DNA of 64,000 nt from NCBI GenBank assembly GCA_963762165.1, contig CAVXJN010000003.1, positions 992,001 to 1,056,000 on the forward strand. Direction: 5' to 3'. Of the stretch, positions 54,519-63,389 are shown piece by piece (the first letter of the stretch is position 1; each line of letters opens with the position of its first letter). Both the position numbers and the translations under genes were made by a program. Below the pieces are notes generated by a model that was not told the DNA's origin, searched no databases, and saw only the letters and a program-made list of their open reading frames with translations. Source of the stretch: CAVXJN01 sp963762165 (GTDB lineage Bacteria > Pseudomonadota > Gammaproteobacteria > JASBUN01).

Positions 54519-55459
54519 TTGCCGCTGGCACCTGCGTCAGACCGCTGCGCCGAGGCCTGGGCTTCGCCGGCGTCGGGTTTGTGTACATGCACCACCAGCG
54601 AGACGCGACGGTTGTGAGCGCGTGCTTCGGCGGTATCAACGGTATCGAGCGGGCGGGTGTCGGCGTAGCCCACCGCCCGCAAGCGTTGGCGCGCGATGCC
54701 GTGTTCGATCAGGTAACGGGTCACGCGCGTCGCCCTGGCTACCGACAAATCCCAGTTGGACGGAAACCGTGCCGTGTGAATCGGCTGATCGTCGGTATGA
54801 CCTTCCACCGATACCGCGTAGCCGTTCTGGGCGAGGATTGCGACCACGCCATCGAGCACCCGGTCGCTGTCGGCCTTCAGTTCGGCGCTGGCGGGATCGA
54901 ACAGCACGTCATCCTTGATGACCAGATTCACGGCGTCGGCGGAGACCGCCACCTCCACGTGATCGCGCACGTCCGGGGGTACATATAGCGCCGGGGGCGA
55001 TTGCGGTTCAGGCTTGGTCTGCGGTGCGGGCGCGGCTACCGGCGGCGCTGTCATATCGAGCTGCGCCGGCTTGTGCGCGGGAGGTGTTGTCTGCAGGGCA
55101 CTCAGCAGCGCAGCGGTGCTCTCCGGGCTCGCCAATATCGCGAACGGATCCGGACCTTTTGGTGCAAGCTGCGCTGTGGGTTGCGGGCGCGGCGCTGCGG
55201 GTGCAGGGGTGGTCTGCGAGGCCGGCAGGCGCTTTTCGACCTTGGCTGCGGCAACGACAACCGGCCTCGGCGCATGCGGCGTGGATGCGGCCGGTTGTTT
55301 GACTGCATGGAATGCAAGTAACAGCACGAACAGCGTCAACAGCAGCATCAGAATGTCGACGAAGCTGATCATCCAGCCGCCGTCGGGTTCGCTGTCCACG
55401 GCGTCGCATTGAAATTCGACGCGATCGGCATGGCCCGAAGTCGGCAGCGTCAGCAGCAT
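54515..55459 (-). CDS. motB: MotB-like stator protein
   Basis: A 314-residue inner-membrane protein: N-terminal single helix with the proton-binding Asp in GGWMISFVDILMLLL, a long Pro/Ala-rich periplasmic linker (about 45-185), and a C-terminal OmpA-like peptidoglycan-binding domain (NLVIKDDVLFDPASAELK, VEGHTDDQPIHTARFPSNWD, LSVARATRVTRYLIEHG). ATG at 55459 with GAGGA 8 bases upstream is preferred over the TTG at 55474. Follows motA by 11 bases. No other flagellar genes are in view. Confidence 0.88.
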   Translation of the reverse strand: MLLTLPTSGHADRVEFQCDAVDSEPDGGWMISFVDILMLLLTLFVLLLAFHAVKQPAASTPHAPRPVVVAAAKVEKRLPASQTTPAPAAPRPQPTAQLAPKGPDPFAILASPESTAALLSALQTTPPAHKPAQLDMTAPPVAAPAPQTKPEPQSPPALYVPPDVRDHVEVAVSADAVNLVIKDDVLFDPASAELKADSDRVLDGVVAILAQNGYAVSVEGHTDDQPIHTARFPSNWDLSVARATRVTRYLIEHGIARQRLRAVGYADTRPLDTVDTAEARAHNRRVSLVVHVHKPDAGEAQASAQRSDAGASGN

Positions 55460-55470
55460 CGGTGCATTCC

Positions 55471-56280
55471 TCAAGCGGCCCGGGCCACGGGCTGCAAGCC
55501 GGCACCGGCCTGCTGCTGCGCCATGTAAGTGGTCAGCGCCTCACGGATGACGCTTGGGTGACGGCGTTGGTGCAGCAGCACGATGCCTTCCAACAACACG
55601 TTCATCGCCAGGGTGCGCTGCTGAATGCGCTGTTCCGCTTTGATCGCCAGCGGTTTGAACAGCAGGTTCGCGAGCACCAAGCCGTACAGCGTTGTGATCA
55701 GGGCGAAGGACATGGCGGCGCCCAATTGCGGTAGTGCTGCGTTGCCAAGGTTGTTCAACATCTGAATCAAGCCAAACAATGTCCCGAGCATGCCAAACGC
55801 CGGCGCGAACATCGCCATGGTGCGCAGGATCTGGGCTTCGCCGTGATCTTTGCTGCGCATGCCGGCGATACGCCACTGCAACGTCTTGATCACGTGTTCC
55901 ACCGGTTCACGATCGAGGACCAGTTGAGCGCCGTCGCGCACGATCGGATGGGCGACTTTGGCGGCTGCCTGTTCGGCGGCGCCAATGCGCCCGGCGCGGT
56001 ACCAATGGGCGACTTCGAGCAGCTGTTCCATGTCCGGATCTATGCGCACGGCTTCATCGTGGCCGAGTTTGGGCATGGACTTGAACACGGCGACGACTTC
56101 GTGCAACGGGCGCGCCATCATGGTTGCGGCGAGCGTTCCGCCCAGCACCAACGCAAGGCCTGGGAAATTGAGCAGCGTCAGCCAGCCGGCGTGCGAAAGC
56201 GCGGCGGTGAGCGACAGCATGGCGACGCCGGCGATAAGTCCGAACTGGGTCGACTTGGGTGTGTGCAGTATGCGGTGCAT
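55471..56280 (-). CDS. motA: MotA-like stator protein
   Basis: A 269-residue protein with four transmembrane helices. FPGLALVLGGTLAATMMARP and the cytoplasmic loop with conserved charged residues (EPVEHVIKTLQWRIAGMRSK) are characteristic, followed by helices 3 and 4 (RTMAMFAPAFGMLGTLFGLI). GAGGAG precedes the ATG at 56280. Forms the ion-driven stator with MotB; such orphan pairs can also serve gliding or export, since no flagellar operon is here. Confidence 0.9.
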   Translation of the reverse strand: MHRILHTPKSTQFGLIAGVAMLSLTAALSHAGWLTLLNFPGLALVLGGTLAATMMARPLHEVVAVFKSMPKLGHDEAVRIDPDMEQLLEVAHWYRAGRIGAAEQAAAKVAHPIVRDGAQLVLDREPVEHVIKTLQWRIAGMRSKDHGEAQILRTMAMFAPAFGMLGTLFGLIQMLNNLGNAALPQLGAAMSFALITTLYGLVLANLLFKPLAIKAEQRIQQRTLAMNVLLEGIVLLHQRRHPSVIREALTTYMAQQQAGAGLQPVARAA

Positions 56281-56562
56281 GGCAATCTCCTCGCGAATGT
56301 CATTCACGGAGCAAATTCCGTACCCATCTGACCGCACCGCGCTCAAGTTACTGATAAGGCGACCGATCCGCCGGTGGGAGCCGACGCGTCGGAGGCGGCT
56401 GCAGGCAGTCGCAGCGGCAACACCTTACCGCCCGGCGCATGCCGCCCGGCAACCTGGGGCTTAGGGATTTCCTTTAGGACAGGGTGCCGCTGCTGGCGCC
56501 GCGACGGCGGCCGCCTAACCTGTCAGAGCCCATTAGTGGCATCCACCAACCAGGAGCGTGAT

Positions 56563-57015
56563 ATGGATATCTACAAGGTGTTGAAGCAGGAGCACGAGGA
56601 TCTGAAACATTTGCTCAAACAGCTCGGCGACACGACGGAACACGCAGTCAAAACGCGCGCCAAGGGCTTCGAAAAGCTCGTGGCCGAACTCAGTGCCCAC
56701 AGTCGTGCGGAGGAAGAAGTGTTCTACGCCGCGCTCAGAGACCAGGACAAGACCCGCGATCAGGTGCTCGAAGGCGAACAGGAACACCACATGGTGGACG
56801 TCTTATTGAGTGAAATGTCGAAATTGAAAGTCGACGACGAGCAATGGACCGCCAAGTTGTCGGTATTGACCGAGCAAGTGGAACATCACGTCGAAGAGGA
56901 GGAAAAGGATCTGTTCGGCAAGGCCAAGAAAATTTTGAGCGACGATCAAGCCGAAGCCTTGGCGGACGAATTCAAGGAGCACAAAAAGCAGCACTTGGGC
57001 AAAAAGGCGGCCTGA
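56563..57015 (+). CDS. Hemerythrin-domain protein
   Basis: A 150-residue single hemerythrin domain with the HHE ligands in LKQEHEDLKHLL, SAHSRAEEEVFY, EGEQEHHMVD and VEHHVEEEEKDLF. Binds oxygen or NO at a di-iron site. CAGGAG precedes the ATG at 56563. An intrinsic terminator follows at 57077. Stand-alone. Confidence 0.92.
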   Translation: MDIYKVLKQEHEDLKHLLKQLGDTTEHAVKTRAKGFEKLVAELSAHSRAEEEVFYAALRDQDKTRDQVLEGEQEHHMVDVLLSEMSKLKVDDEQWTAKLSVLTEQVEHHVEEEEKDLFGKAKKILSDDQAEALADEFKEHKKQHLGKKAA

Positions 57016-57076
57016 TTAAGGTGTGCAGCGCAGGCGGAACGCGGCATGGCGTCTGTGCGCTCGATAGTAAAGTTGC

Positions 57077-57104
57077 GCGGCTGCCGGTGGCAGCCGCTAT
57101 TTTT
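57077..57104 (+). terminator. Intrinsic terminator of the hemerythrin gene
   Basis: GCGGCTGCC and GGCAGCCGC form a perfect 9-base stem with loop GGT, followed by TATTTTT. It lies at the very end of the convergent PRC-barrel gene, whose last codons overlap the T tract, and may serve both genes. Confidence 0.85.
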
Positions 57105-57726
57105 CGGCTGCTGCTGCCGTTTGCCCCGGCATCGGCGGATGCAGCGGCAAGTGTGAGGCGTCGACGCCCTTGGCGTCGTCCAGCAGCGCTCGATCCATGT
57201 CCAACACCAGTGCTCCGCGTTCTTTCGTCATGTGCAGTTTGTCGAACGGGATCGGTATCAGCTTTTCGCCGAAACCAAGAAAGCCGCCGTACTCGAGCAG
57301 CACATAGGCCACTTTGCCCTGACGGGCGTCCATGGCCACGGCGCGGAGGGTGCCCAGCTCGTCGCCCTTCCGGTCGTACACGGTCGAATCAACCAATGTG
57401 TTCAACTCGATGACTTGATTTAGGTCGGTGATCGGGGGTGCGTTGCGCAACGCTTGCGCGCGCGCGTGTTTGTCCAACACCTTCTTGCGCTTGTCGACCA
57501 TGTTCTCCATCGCGTCAGCGACGTCGTCGCACAAGTCTTCCTTGCCGTTTTGCACCAGCAGCAGCGCCGATTTGTGCAATTGACGAAGTTGCTGGCGGAA
57601 GTCGTCGCTCACCTCGAGTTTACGGGCACGCTCTTGCGCTTTGTTCAGATCGTCCTTGCAATCGGCTCGTGCGATAGCGGTGCCGGCGAGCAGGCTCAGT
57701 AGTGCGATGCGCAGCATCTTGTTCAT
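57097..57726 (-). CDS. Periplasmic PRC-barrel protein
   Basis: A 209-residue secreted protein: signal (MNKMLRIALLSLLAGTAIA), a helical segment with a Cys pair (ADCKDDLNKAQERARKLE, NGKEDLCDDVADAM), then a PRC-barrel domain (LVDSTVYDRKGDELGTLRAV, GKVAYVLLEYGGFLGFGEKL, IPIPFDKLHM). AAGGAG precedes the ATG at 57726. PRC-barrels of this type bind acidic or membrane surfaces; role unclear. Convergent with the hemerythrin gene. Confidence 0.85.
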   Translation of the reverse strand: MNKMLRIALLSLLAGTAIARADCKDDLNKAQERARKLEVSDDFRQQLRQLHKSALLLVQNGKEDLCDDVADAMENMVDKRKKVLDKHARAQALRNAPPITDLNQVIELNTLVDSTVYDRKGDELGTLRAVAMDARQGKVAYVLLEYGGFLGFGEKLIPIPFDKLHMTKERGALVLDMDRALLDDAKGVDASHLPLHPPMPGQTAAAAEK

Positions 57727-57857
57727 AATCACACTCCTTGGATCGTCGCGGTCACGCGATTCCTGCCGCCGCGTTGTATTTTCCTTGCGCCCAGTATAGG
57801 TCTCGACGCCGCTTCTGCAGACATCGGGTTTTTTCACCGCGCGGGCTGTGCGTTAAA

Positions 57858-59246
57858 TCAGGTGGAGTGTTGGAAGGGGAACGACAAAACGGCGCGCAAG
57901 CCGGGGTCGTTGTCCTGCAGCAGAATCTGGGCGTCGTGTAATTTTGCCACTGCACCCACCAGCGACAACCCGAGGCCGCTGCCCGGTGCGCTGCGGCTGT
58001 TCTCCACGCGATAGAAACGTTGAAACACCATTTCCCGCTGGTCGTGCGCGATTCCGGGGCCGGTATCGGTGATGACGATGCGGCTGGCTGCGGCATCGTC
58101 CTGCACTTGGACTGTCACGGCGCCGCCCCTCGGCGTGTACTTTATTGCATTGTCCAGCAAGTTCGCCAAGGCCTGGAACAGTAAGTCGCGATCGCCGCGG
58201 ATGACGGGCTCCGATTCGATGGCCAGCGACAGGGACAAGCCGTTCTCTTCGGCCAGCGGGTCGTAGAATTCGGCCACGTCGCGCACCAGATCGGCCAGCG
58301 GCACGTCGGTGAATCCGGCGCGGCGGTGGCCCGATTCGATACGGGCGATACGCAGCAGGGCGTTGAAGGTCGACAGCAGTCCGTCGGCTTCCAGCAGTGC
58401 CTGTTCGGCGTTCTCACGGGCCGCCGAGTCGTCGTCAGTGTTGCGCTTCAAGATTTCCAGGTCGTTGCGCAGGCGCGTCAGCGGCGTTTTCAGATCGTGC
58501 GCGATGCTGTCGGATACCCGCCGTACGTCTTCCATCAACACGCTGATGCGGTCGAGCATCGCGTTGAGATGGTTGACCAGTTCGTCGAATTCATCCTGGC
58601 TGCCGCGCACCGGAATGCGGCGGCTCAAATCGCCGGTCATGATCTCGCGACTGGTTTCGTTTATCACTTCCAGGCGCCGCAGCATGCTGCGGCTCATGGC
58701 GATGCCCCCGCCCAGGGCCAACACCAGGGTGATGGCCAATCCCCAGACCAGTGTGTCGACGATCCGATCGCGAATCGCCTCCAGTTCGTACATGTCTCGC
58801 CCGACCAGCAAGCGGAATCCGCCGCCGACGCGAAACGTGCGTGCACGCGCGCCGTGAGCTTCGCGTTTCGGGCTTCCCGCATCCCGCAGGCGAAAACTGA
58901 GCCAGCCATTAGGATCGGCGTCAACGTTGGGCCAGTTGTCCAGATTGCCGACAATGCGATTGTAATTGTCGTCGGTGAGCAGATAGAGATTGGAGCGGCC
59001 CGGATCTTCGTCGATGCGCTCGGCGATCAGCGCTGTGAGGCCGGGCAGGCCGCTGGTGCGGTAACGTTCCGCCAACAGATCGATATCGGCTTGGATGGCG
59101 GCGTCTGCCTGGCGGGCCATGTAGCCTGCCGTGGACCAGTAAATGAAACCGAGCAGCAACAGTGCCGAGGCACCGAACAGCAGCATGTAAAGTGCAGCCA
59201 AGCGGAAGCTGGAACTGCGGAACAGTTTCGGAGTCGTGACCACCAC
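57858..59246 (-). CDS. OmpR-partner sensor histidine kinase
   Basis: A 462-residue kinase: helix 1 (about 12-33), periplasmic sensor (about 35-160), helix 2 (about 165-188), HAMP (RLEVINETSREIMTGDLS), HisKA with His in SIAHDLKTPLTRLRND, and HATPase with NLLDNAIKYTPRGGAV, DTGPGIAHDQ and GSGLGLSLV. All boxes intact. Starts 31 bases after the regulator gene, same operon. Resembles CzcS/QseC/CreC types. Confidence 0.92.
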   Translation of the reverse strand: MVVTTPKLFRSSSFRLAALYMLLFGASALLLLGFIYWSTAGYMARQADAAIQADIDLLAERYRTSGLPGLTALIAERIDEDPGRSNLYLLTDDNYNRIVGNLDNWPNVDADPNGWLSFRLRDAGSPKREAHGARARTFRVGGGFRLLVGRDMYELEAIRDRIVDTLVWGLAITLVLALGGGIAMSRSMLRRLEVINETSREIMTGDLSRRIPVRGSQDEFDELVNHLNAMLDRISVLMEDVRRVSDSIAHDLKTPLTRLRNDLEILKRNTDDDSAARENAEQALLEADGLLSTFNALLRIARIESGHRRAGFTDVPLADLVRDVAEFYDPLAEENGLSLSLAIESEPVIRGDRDLLFQALANLLDNAIKYTPRGGAVTVQVQDDAAASRIVITDTGPGIAHDQREMVFQRFYRVENSRSAPGSGLGLSLVGAVAKLHDAQILLQDNDPGLRAVLSFPFQHST

Positions 59247-59277
59247 GGTTTATCGGGTACGCACTGAGTGCGCCGTC

Positions 59278-59958
59278 TCAGTGATCGGCGCGCAGGACAT
59301 AACCGGCGCCGCGCACCGTGTGCAGGAGCGGGGTGGCAAAGCCTTTGTCGATCTTGCTTCGCAGCCGACTGACGTGCACGTCGATGACATTGGTCTGCGG
59401 GTCGAATGTGTAATCCCAGACCTTTTCCAGCAGCATGGTGCGGGTGATGACTTGTCCGGAATGGCGCATCAGATACTCCAGCAGCCGAAATTCGCGCGGC
59501 TGCAAGTCGATGGTCCGGCCGGCACGCTGCACGCGCCGCGCCAGCAAATCCATTTCCAGGTCGCCGACCTGCAGGCGCGCAACCGCCGTTTCGACGTCGG
59601 CGCGACGCACCAACGACTCAAGCCGGGCGAGCAATTCGGAGAACGCGAACGGTTTGACCAGATAGTCGTCGCCGCCTGCGCGCAGTCCTTCGACCCGGTC
59701 GTCCACTTCGCCCAGTGCGCTCAGTACCAGTGCCGGAGTATGGACTTCGTTCCGACGCAGGTTGCGGATGACTTCCAGGCCATCCATTTTCGGCAGCATG
59801 CGATCGACGATCAGTGCGTCGTATTGCGCTTCGTTCGCCATATACAAGCCTTCGCTGCCGGTTGCTGCGCGTTCGACCACGTGGCCGCTTTCACGCAAAC
59901 CCTTGGCAACGAACTCGGCGGTGCGATCGTCATCTTCGATATGCAGTATGCGTATCAT
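59278..59958 (-). CDS. OmpR/PhoB-family response regulator
   Basis: A 226-residue regulator: receiver (HIEDDDRTAEFVAKGLRESG, phospho-acceptor in LIVDRMLPKMDG, Lys in LVKPFAFSEL) and a winged-helix OmpR output domain (LQPREFRLLEYLMRHSG, VWDYTFDPQTNVIDVHVSRL, LRSKID). First gene of the two-gene operon; the kinase gene follows. Confidence 0.94.
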   Translation of the reverse strand: MIRILHIEDDDRTAEFVAKGLRESGHVVERAATGSEGLYMANEAQYDALIVDRMLPKMDGLEVIRNLRRNEVHTPALVLSALGEVDDRVEGLRAGGDDYLVKPFAFSELLARLESLVRRADVETAVARLQVGDLEMDLLARRVQRAGRTIDLQPREFRLLEYLMRHSGQVITRTMLLEKVWDYTFDPQTNVIDVHVSRLRSKIDKGFATPLLHTVRGAGYVLRADH

Positions 59959-60038
59959 CAGCGTATTTGGCTGCGCATTGCTTCGGGTGGTTCTGCCGCC
60001 CGAGAACGATCGAGCGGGCCGTGACCCGGAGGATATTC

Positions 60039-60071
60039 AAAAAAAATGAACCGCGGGGCGAACCCCGCGGT
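60039..60071 (-). terminator. Intrinsic terminator of the Do-protease gene
   Basis: On the minus strand, ACCGCGGGG and CCCCGCGGT form a 9-base stem around TTCG, followed by TCA and eight T residues. It stands 55 bases after the protease stop and is a textbook Rho-independent terminator. Confidence 0.9.
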
Positions 60072-60125
60072 GCGATCAATGTCCTGACCGCCAGTTTAGC
60101 ATCGCCAGACCAGAGGAAGGGGGGA

Positions 60126-61652
60126 TCAGGCGAGCGGAACAGGGACGAACCATTGGTTGCCGGCGCGGTTGACGAGCAACACCACCTGCTTTCGATCCTT
60201 GGAGGCGTCTTTCTTCAGCGCGCCGACCAGGTCCTTGGGCGACTCTACATTGTGGCCATCCGCCTTGCGGATCACATCGCCGGGCCGCAGGCCGACGCGG
60301 GCTGCCGGGCTGCCGGGCTCGACATTGACGATTACCGTGCCATGTACGTCCTTGGGGATGTCGAACCGGCTGCGGGCTTCGTCGTTGAGTGCCGCCACCG
60401 CGACGCCGAGGTGGGCGCCGTCGGAAGCTGAACCGGTGTCGGCTTGCGCGACGGATTCCTTGTACGGAGCCACGGTAACCTTCAACTCACGCGACTTGCC
60501 ATCGCGAACAATCTTGACGGTGGCTGATTGGCCCGGGTTGGTTGCAGCGACCAGGCGCGGCAGTTCTCGCATCTCGTCAATGCTCTTACCGTTGAAGCCG
60601 ACGATGACGTCACCGATCTGGATGCCGGCATGCGCCGCCGGCGAATCCGGCGTGACTTCGGCCACCAGCGCGCCCTTGTCCTTCGGCAGGCTCAGGCTTT
60701 CGGCAAGTTCCTTGGTCACTGTCTGGATCTGAACGCCGAGGAAGCCGCGTTCCACGTGCCCGTTCTGCTTCAACGCCTGCACCACGGTTTGCGCCTGGTC
60801 GGAAGGGATCGCGAAGCCGATACCGACGTTGCCGCCGTTGGGGGTGTAGATCGCCGTGTTGACGCCGATCACGTTGCCGCTGGTGTCGAACAGCGGGCCA
60901 CCGGAATTGCCGCTGTTGATGGCGGCGTCGATCTGCAGGTAATCATCGTACGGCCCGGAATGAATATCGCGTCCGCGCGCCGAGACGACGCCCGTGGTCA
61001 CGGTGCCGCCGAGTCCGAACGGATTGCCGATGGCAACCACCCAATCGCCGGGCCGGACCTTGTCGGAATCGCCGAATTTGACCCACGGCAGCGGTTTGTC
61101 GGTATCGACTTTGAGCAACGCCAAATCGGTTTTGGGATCGCTGCCTTTCAGGGTGGCTGACAGCTTGGTGCCGTCGTTCAGCACCACGGTGATGTCGTTT
61201 GCGCCCTTGGTCACATGGTTGTTGGTCACGATGTAGCCGTCGGGATCGATAATGAATCCGGAACCCGCTGCGCGTACCCGTATATCCGGCGCGTTACCAT
61301 CGTCCTGGGGCATCTGTTGGCCGAAGAAATGTTGGAAGAAATCCCGGAAGCGCGGGTCGTCCGGCATTTGAAATTGCGGGCCCTGACTTTCGGCGGCGCT
61401 CATGTGGCCCTCGACCACGATGCTGACCACGGCCGGCTGTACCGTTTGCACCAGATCGGCGAAACTGTTCTGCGGCGCCTGCACCGCGGGTGGATTGATC
61501 GGCGGGGTGTCGGCGACGTTGGCACGAGCGAGCATGACGCCGGACCCTGCGCTCAACATCGAGGCTACGGCGACGGTGATCGCGCCTCGACGCCAGCCGC
61601 TGATGCCGGAGCGCCGGGGCGGCCGAGTACTTTGGTCGTGTTGTTCCTGCAT
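60126..61652 (-). CDS. Do-type (DegP/DegQ) periplasmic serine protease
   Basis: A 508-residue protein with an uncleaved or twin-basic N-terminal region (RRSGISGWRRGAITVAVAS, SAGSGVMLARA) and a trypsin-like domain (about 60-290) with His in TNNHVTKGAND, Asp in KTDLALLKVD and Ser in NSGNSGGPLFD, then two PDZ domains (about 295-390 and 400-500; GFLGVQIQ, GDVIVGFNGKSI; GDVIRKADGHNV). GGAGGAA is 8 bases before the ATG at 61652. Envelope quality control. Confidence 0.95.
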   Translation of the reverse strand: MQEQHDQSTRPPRRSGISGWRRGAITVAVASMLSAGSGVMLARANVADTPPINPPAVQAPQNSFADLVQTVQPAVVSIVVEGHMSAAESQGPQFQMPDDPRFRDFFQHFFGQQMPQDDGNAPDIRVRAAGSGFIIDPDGYIVTNNHVTKGANDITVVLNDGTKLSATLKGSDPKTDLALLKVDTDKPLPWVKFGDSDKVRPGDWVVAIGNPFGLGGTVTTGVVSARGRDIHSGPYDDYLQIDAAINSGNSGGPLFDTSGNVIGVNTAIYTPNGGNVGIGFAIPSDQAQTVVQALKQNGHVERGFLGVQIQTVTKELAESLSLPKDKGALVAEVTPDSPAAHAGIQIGDVIVGFNGKSIDEMRELPRLVAATNPGQSATVKIVRDGKSRELKVTVAPYKESVAQADTGSASDGAHLGVAVAALNDEARSRFDIPKDVHGTVIVNVEPGSPAARVGLRPGDVIRKADGHNVESPKDLVGALKKDASKDRKQVVLLVNRAGNQWFVPVPLA

Positions 61653-61798
61653 GGCAACGTTCCTCCATTGGGTTTCCGTTGCCAGACAATCTAGTCGATC
61701 ACGCCTTACCGCAGGCTTGCCGGCACATTACGCTTTTTTAATGTTCGCGCCGCCGTGATCGTGTCGGTGCGAGATGACGGGAAATTCGATTTCGGGCT

Positions 61799-62725
61799 AT
61801 GGTGCGTGTTCAGCCCGGGCGGAGGCGCGCGCAAGTGGGATACCGATTCAGATCCGACGAGACCGTGGAAGCGGGCCTCAAGCGCATCGCCCGTGAACAG
61901 ATCGACCGGGGGCTTGAAGAGTTGTCCGATCCCGAACTGGACCGGCACGAGGCGATACACCAGGTTCGCAAGCGTTGCAAAAAATTACGCGGCCTGTTGC
62001 GCCTGGTGCGGCCGGCGTTCAAGCAGCATTACAAAATGGAAAATGCCTGGTATCGGGACGCCGCACGAGAACTGGCTTGGATCCGCGACGCGCAAGCCGC
62101 CCTCGAGACGTACCTGAAGCTGGTGGAACGCGAACGCACCGAACTGCCGCGGCACACGGCCGAGCGAGTCGCGGACTGGCTCGGCGATCGACGCGATGCC
62201 GCGCTGGCGGACGAGGATGAAATCGAGGCCGCCGTGGATCTTTTTCGGGATCGCTTGGTGAAAGGCCGCAACCGGGTCGCCCGATGGACGCTGAAAGCCG
62301 ACGGTTTCGACGCCCTGGCAGGTGGCTTGGCAAAAACCTACAGTCGCGGTCGGCGCGCCATGGCCCGCGCTTATGCGACCGCTGATTCGGTGGATTTTCA
62401 CGAATGGCGCAAACGGGTCAAATATCACTGGTATCAGCTTCGACTGTTGCAGCCGCTGCACTCCGCATCGATCAAAGCGCAACAGCGGCAGGCCGCTCGG
62501 GTCGGAGAGTTGCTGGGTGAAGAGCACGATCTGGCGCTGTTGCGCGAACTGCTCGCCGCCAGCGACGACGGCCCCGGTCAAGTAGATGCACTGTTATCGC
62601 TGATCGATCGCCGGTTGATCCAATTACGCCGCAAGACCGCTCGCCCCGGCGCGCTGCTGTACTGCGAGAGTCCAAAATGCCTGCTAGCCCGCTTTCGTTG
62701 CTACTGGGGATTGGGTGCCGATTGA
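61799..62725 (+). CDS. CHAD-domain protein
   Basis: A 308-residue protein of the CHAD (conserved histidine alpha-helical) family: RHEAIHQVRKRCKKLRGLL, YRDAARELAWIRDAQAALE and FHEWRKRVKYHWYQLRLLQP, with positively charged helices thought to bind polyphosphate. No CYTH domain is present. The start is uncertain: the ATG at 61799 gives MVRVQPGRR; a later start would also be possible. Stand-alone. Confidence 0.88.
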   Translation: MVRVQPGRRRAQVGYRFRSDETVEAGLKRIAREQIDRGLEELSDPELDRHEAIHQVRKRCKKLRGLLRLVRPAFKQHYKMENAWYRDAARELAWIRDAQAALETYLKLVERERTELPRHTAERVADWLGDRRDAALADEDEIEAAVDLFRDRLVKGRNRVARWTLKADGFDALAGGLAKTYSRGRRAMARAYATADSVDFHEWRKRVKYHWYQLRLLQPLHSASIKAQQRQAARVGELLGEEHDLALLRELLAASDDGPGQVDALLSLIDRRLIQLRRKTARPGALLYCESPKCLLARFRCYWGLGAD

Positions 62726-62909
62726 GCGCCGAGTCCGTGGCGACGCCGTGGGCGAACCGCGCGGACGCGCGGCTCTCAGTAGAACGTTTTCGAGCCTGCG
62801 CAAGCGTTGGCTTGGAAAATCGCGCGTCGCGCCGGATGTACTTGATCCGAGCCCGCGGCGGCGTCTATGTTGATATTCCTCGGTAAGGACCCGCAAAAAG
62901 GAGCTCGCT

Positions 62910-63389
62910 ATGAAAAGAAAGTCCGTGGTTTCGCTGCTTGGCATCGGCATGCTGGGCGCCGCGCTGGCGGGGGCCAGCGTATATGCGGCCGAAGAGATTC
63001 CGATGGAGAAAATCGAGCCTGCAATCAAATATCGCCAGAACGTAATGGCAGCCATGGGCGGCTTGGTGGGCGCCAGTGCCGGTCGTTTGCGCGACGGATT
63101 TACCTATGGGCCGGATATGCAGGCGATTGCCGACGGACTGCAGTCGTTGAGTCGGGACATTCCCGCGTTGTTCCCGAAGGGAACCGATTTCGGCGAAACC
63201 GAAGCCAAAGACGCCGTGTGGGCGAACCGCGACAAATTCGAAAAAGCCGCCGCCAACCTCAAAGACAAAGTCGACGCGTTTGCTGCCGCGACCAAGACCG
63301 GCGAGCGCGCAGGGACCTTGAAGGCGTTCAAAGCCATGGGCGACGCATGCAAGTCATGTCATGAAGACTTCCGCAAGGAGAAGCATTGA
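62910..63389 (+). CDS. Cytochrome c'
   Basis: A 159-residue periplasmic haem protein: signal (cut near VYA-AEE), a four-helix bundle with AIKYRQNVMAAMGGLVGAS and the C-terminal haem-binding GDACKSCHEDFRKEKH (CxxCH). The fold and terminal CKSCH fit cytochrome c', which binds NO. AAAGGAG precedes the ATG. Followed by an overlapping dihaem cytochrome gene. Confidence 0.92.
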   Translation: MKRKSVVSLLGIGMLGAALAGASVYAAEEIPMEKIEPAIKYRQNVMAAMGGLVGASAGRLRDGFTYGPDMQAIADGLQSLSRDIPALFPKGTDFGETEAKDAVWANRDKFEKAAANLKDKVDAFAAATKTGERAGTLKAFKAMGDACKSCHEDFRKEKH

